This document shows, one piece after another, positions 5,820-6,794 of a stretch of DNA of 6,794 nt. Source of the DNA: an uncultured Lachnospiraceae bacterium (GTDB taxonomy: Bacteria > Bacillota_A > Clostridia > Lachnospirales > Lachnospiraceae); the NCBI GenBank assembly GCA_902795835.1, contig CADBNA010000009.1:1-6794 (forward strand). The letters are read 5' to 3'. Every line of letters starts with the position of its first letter. Position 1 is the stretch's first letter. The position numbers were made by a program, and so were the translations under genes. The notes below the pieces were generated by a model, which was given only the letters and a program-made list of their open reading frames with translations, was not told the DNA's origin and searched no databases.

Positions 5820-5993
5820 TGAGCATCTGGCGCCCATATACATTCTTCCGGAAAACACTTGCGCTCTTTCTCGACGCAGCGGTACTAAGCTCAAACATCG
5901 TGCTCACGCACTCGTTTTCGCTAAGTGCCGGCGTCTGCGAAGGTTTCCTTCAGAAAATATATGGACGCCAGATGCTTTGTGCAGCAGCCTCTT
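5802..5993 (-). repeat. Structured repeat, copy R (possible folded RNA / MITE-like element)
   Basis: This is the inverted partner of copy L; the RNA-like strand here is minus, the same direction as glyA. Its closing stem is much longer than in copy L: 5958-5975 pairs with 5823-5840 over 18 positions, all Watson-Crick except one G-U. Inside are hairpin GAAGG-AAA-CCTTC (5951-5939), the long hairpin (5935-5873) capped by GTGA at 5907-5904, and the hairpin 5870-5851 capped by GCAA at 5862-5859. Outside, AGGCTGC (5990-5984) pairs with GCAGCCT (5814-5808) and runs into a stretch of seven T. The element fills most of the glyA to carboxyltransferase gap. It has no credible coding capacity. Whether it is an independent RNA, a 3' UTR domain of glyA or a passive mobile repeat cannot be decided from the sequence. 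Confidence 0.85.
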
Positions 5994-6012
5994 CCGGTTA
6001 TCTTTTATAAAC

Positions 6013-6794
6013 TCAGGCCCTGAATTTGCTCTCGTAGATCGGGAAGCGGCGGCAGAGCTCCGCTGTCTGCTCTTCAATGTCCTTGCGCTTTGTATCGAAG
6101 TCGGTGACCGCGTCACAGATCAGTCCGCCGATCTGTCTCATCTCGGCTTCCCTGAATCCGCGGGATGTCACCGCCGGCGTGCCGAGCCGGACGCCGCTGG
6201 TTTCCGCGGGCTTTCTCGGGTCATTCGGCACCATGTTCTTGTTTGCGGTGATTCCCACGCTGTCCAGACGGATCTCCAGTTCTTTGCCGCTGACTTCGCG
6301 TCTCTTCAGATCCAGCAGCATCAGGTGATTGTCTGTGCCGCCGGAGACCAGCTCCATGCCGCCTTCCAGAAGCGTGTCCGCCAGTACTGACGCATTTTTC
6401 ACGATCTGGTGCTGATACTCGCGGAATTTCGGATGCAGGGCCTCTCCCAGCGCAACGGCCTTGGCGGCGATGATGTGCATCAGAGGGCCGCCCTGGGTGC
6501 CCGGGAACATGGCGGAATCGATCTTCTTTGCTATGTCGGCGTCATTTGTCAGGATGATGCCGCCTCTGGGGCCGCGCATCGTCTTGTGAGTTGTCATGGT
6601 GACAACATCCGCATAGGGAAGCGGGCTCTGGTGCTCTCCTGCCGCAACGAGTCCGGCGATGTGGGCGATATCCACCATCAGGTAGGCGCCGACTTCTTTT
6701 GCAATGTCGCCGAAGGCCTTGAAATCTATTGCCCGCGGGTAAGCCGAAGCGCCCGTTATGATCATGTGGGGACGGCATTCCAGCGCGATTTTCC
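6013..6794 (-). CDS. glyA: Serine hydroxymethyltransferase, C-terminal part (truncated by window edge)
   Basis: PLP enzyme of the cytoplasm that interconverts serine and glycine while loading a one-carbon unit onto tetrahydrofolate. About 259 residues are visible, out of a usual 410-420; the N-terminal part lies beyond the right edge and the frame is open to it. Numbering from the first complete codon at the edge, the fragment shows VDIAHIAGL (40-48) with the PLP-contacting Asp and His, [12 protein letters not shown] (67-78) in which K70 forms the Schiff base with PLP, and [14 protein letters not shown] near the C terminus with the substrate-carboxylate-binding arginine. No frameshift or missing key residue is seen. 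It is followed by copy R and a terminator and then by a separate promoter, so it is probably not co-transcribed with the decarboxylase genes. Confidence 0.96.
   Translation of the reverse strand, partial: KIALECRPHMIITGASAYPRAIDFKAFGDIAKEVGAYLMVDIAHIAGLVAAGEHQSPLPYADVVTMTTHKTMRGPRGGIILTNDADIAKKIDSAMFPGTQGGPLMHIIAAKAVALGEALHPKFREYQHQIVKNASVLADTLLEGGMELVSGGTDNHLMLLDLKRREVSGKELEIRLDSVGITANKNMVPNDPRKPAETSGVRLGTPAVTSRGFREAEMRQIGGLICDAVTDFDTKRKDIEEQTAELCRRFPIYESKFRA

Overview
The window is one tightly packed, minus-strand gene block from what looks like a GC-rich anaerobic member of the Clostridia. A Lachnospiraceae-like gut bacterium is my best guess. The basis is the gene family make-up, the strong GGAGG-type ribosome binding sites, and an operator matching the clostridial Rex consensus. 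The taxonomic call is inference.

Layout, read in the direction of transcription (right to left). (1) The C-terminal two thirds of glyA (serine hydroxymethyltransferase) enters from the right edge and stops at 6013. (2) A 353-base gene-free gap (5660-6012) holds a structured repeat (copy R) ending in a T-run, a 12-base GC palindrome, and a sigma-A-type promoter overlapped by a probable Rex operator. (3) Five genes follow on one apparent transcript: an MmdA/PccB-like acyl-CoA carboxyltransferase (4223-5659), an OadG-family membrane subunit with an extra extracytoplasmic domain (3370-4206), a free-standing biotin carrier (2908-3306), the sodium-pumping beta subunit OadB (1731-2882) and the pyruvate/oxaloacetate carboxyltransferase OadA without a biotin domain (257-1654). 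(4) Bases 1-256 hold a second copy of the structured repeat (copy L) in inverted orientation.

How the genes fit together. OadB plus OadG form the membrane part of a biotin-dependent sodium-translocating decarboxylase, and the small carrier shuttles the carboxyl group. Two different carboxyltransferases share that carrier and pump: OadA handles oxaloacetate/pyruvate and the MmdA-like protein presumably handles an acyl-CoA. The set therefore combines the 12S, 5S and 1.3S parts of a propionibacterial-type transcarboxylase with a sodium pump. It could link oxaloacetate and acyl-CoA (de)carboxylation to the sodium gradient, and the Rex-like operator suggests that the NADH/NAD+ ratio sets expression. 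The MmdA-like subunit departs from the family at several active-site motifs, so its substrate is open.

The least explained element is the pair of inverted repeats bracketing the operon. Over 131 aligned columns (76-206 on plus, 5834-5964 on minus) they are 115/131 identical without gaps. Their differences fit a folded RNA with a closing stem and three hairpins, two of them with GNRA tetraloops. Two positions show paired compensatory changes. I do not recognise this family.
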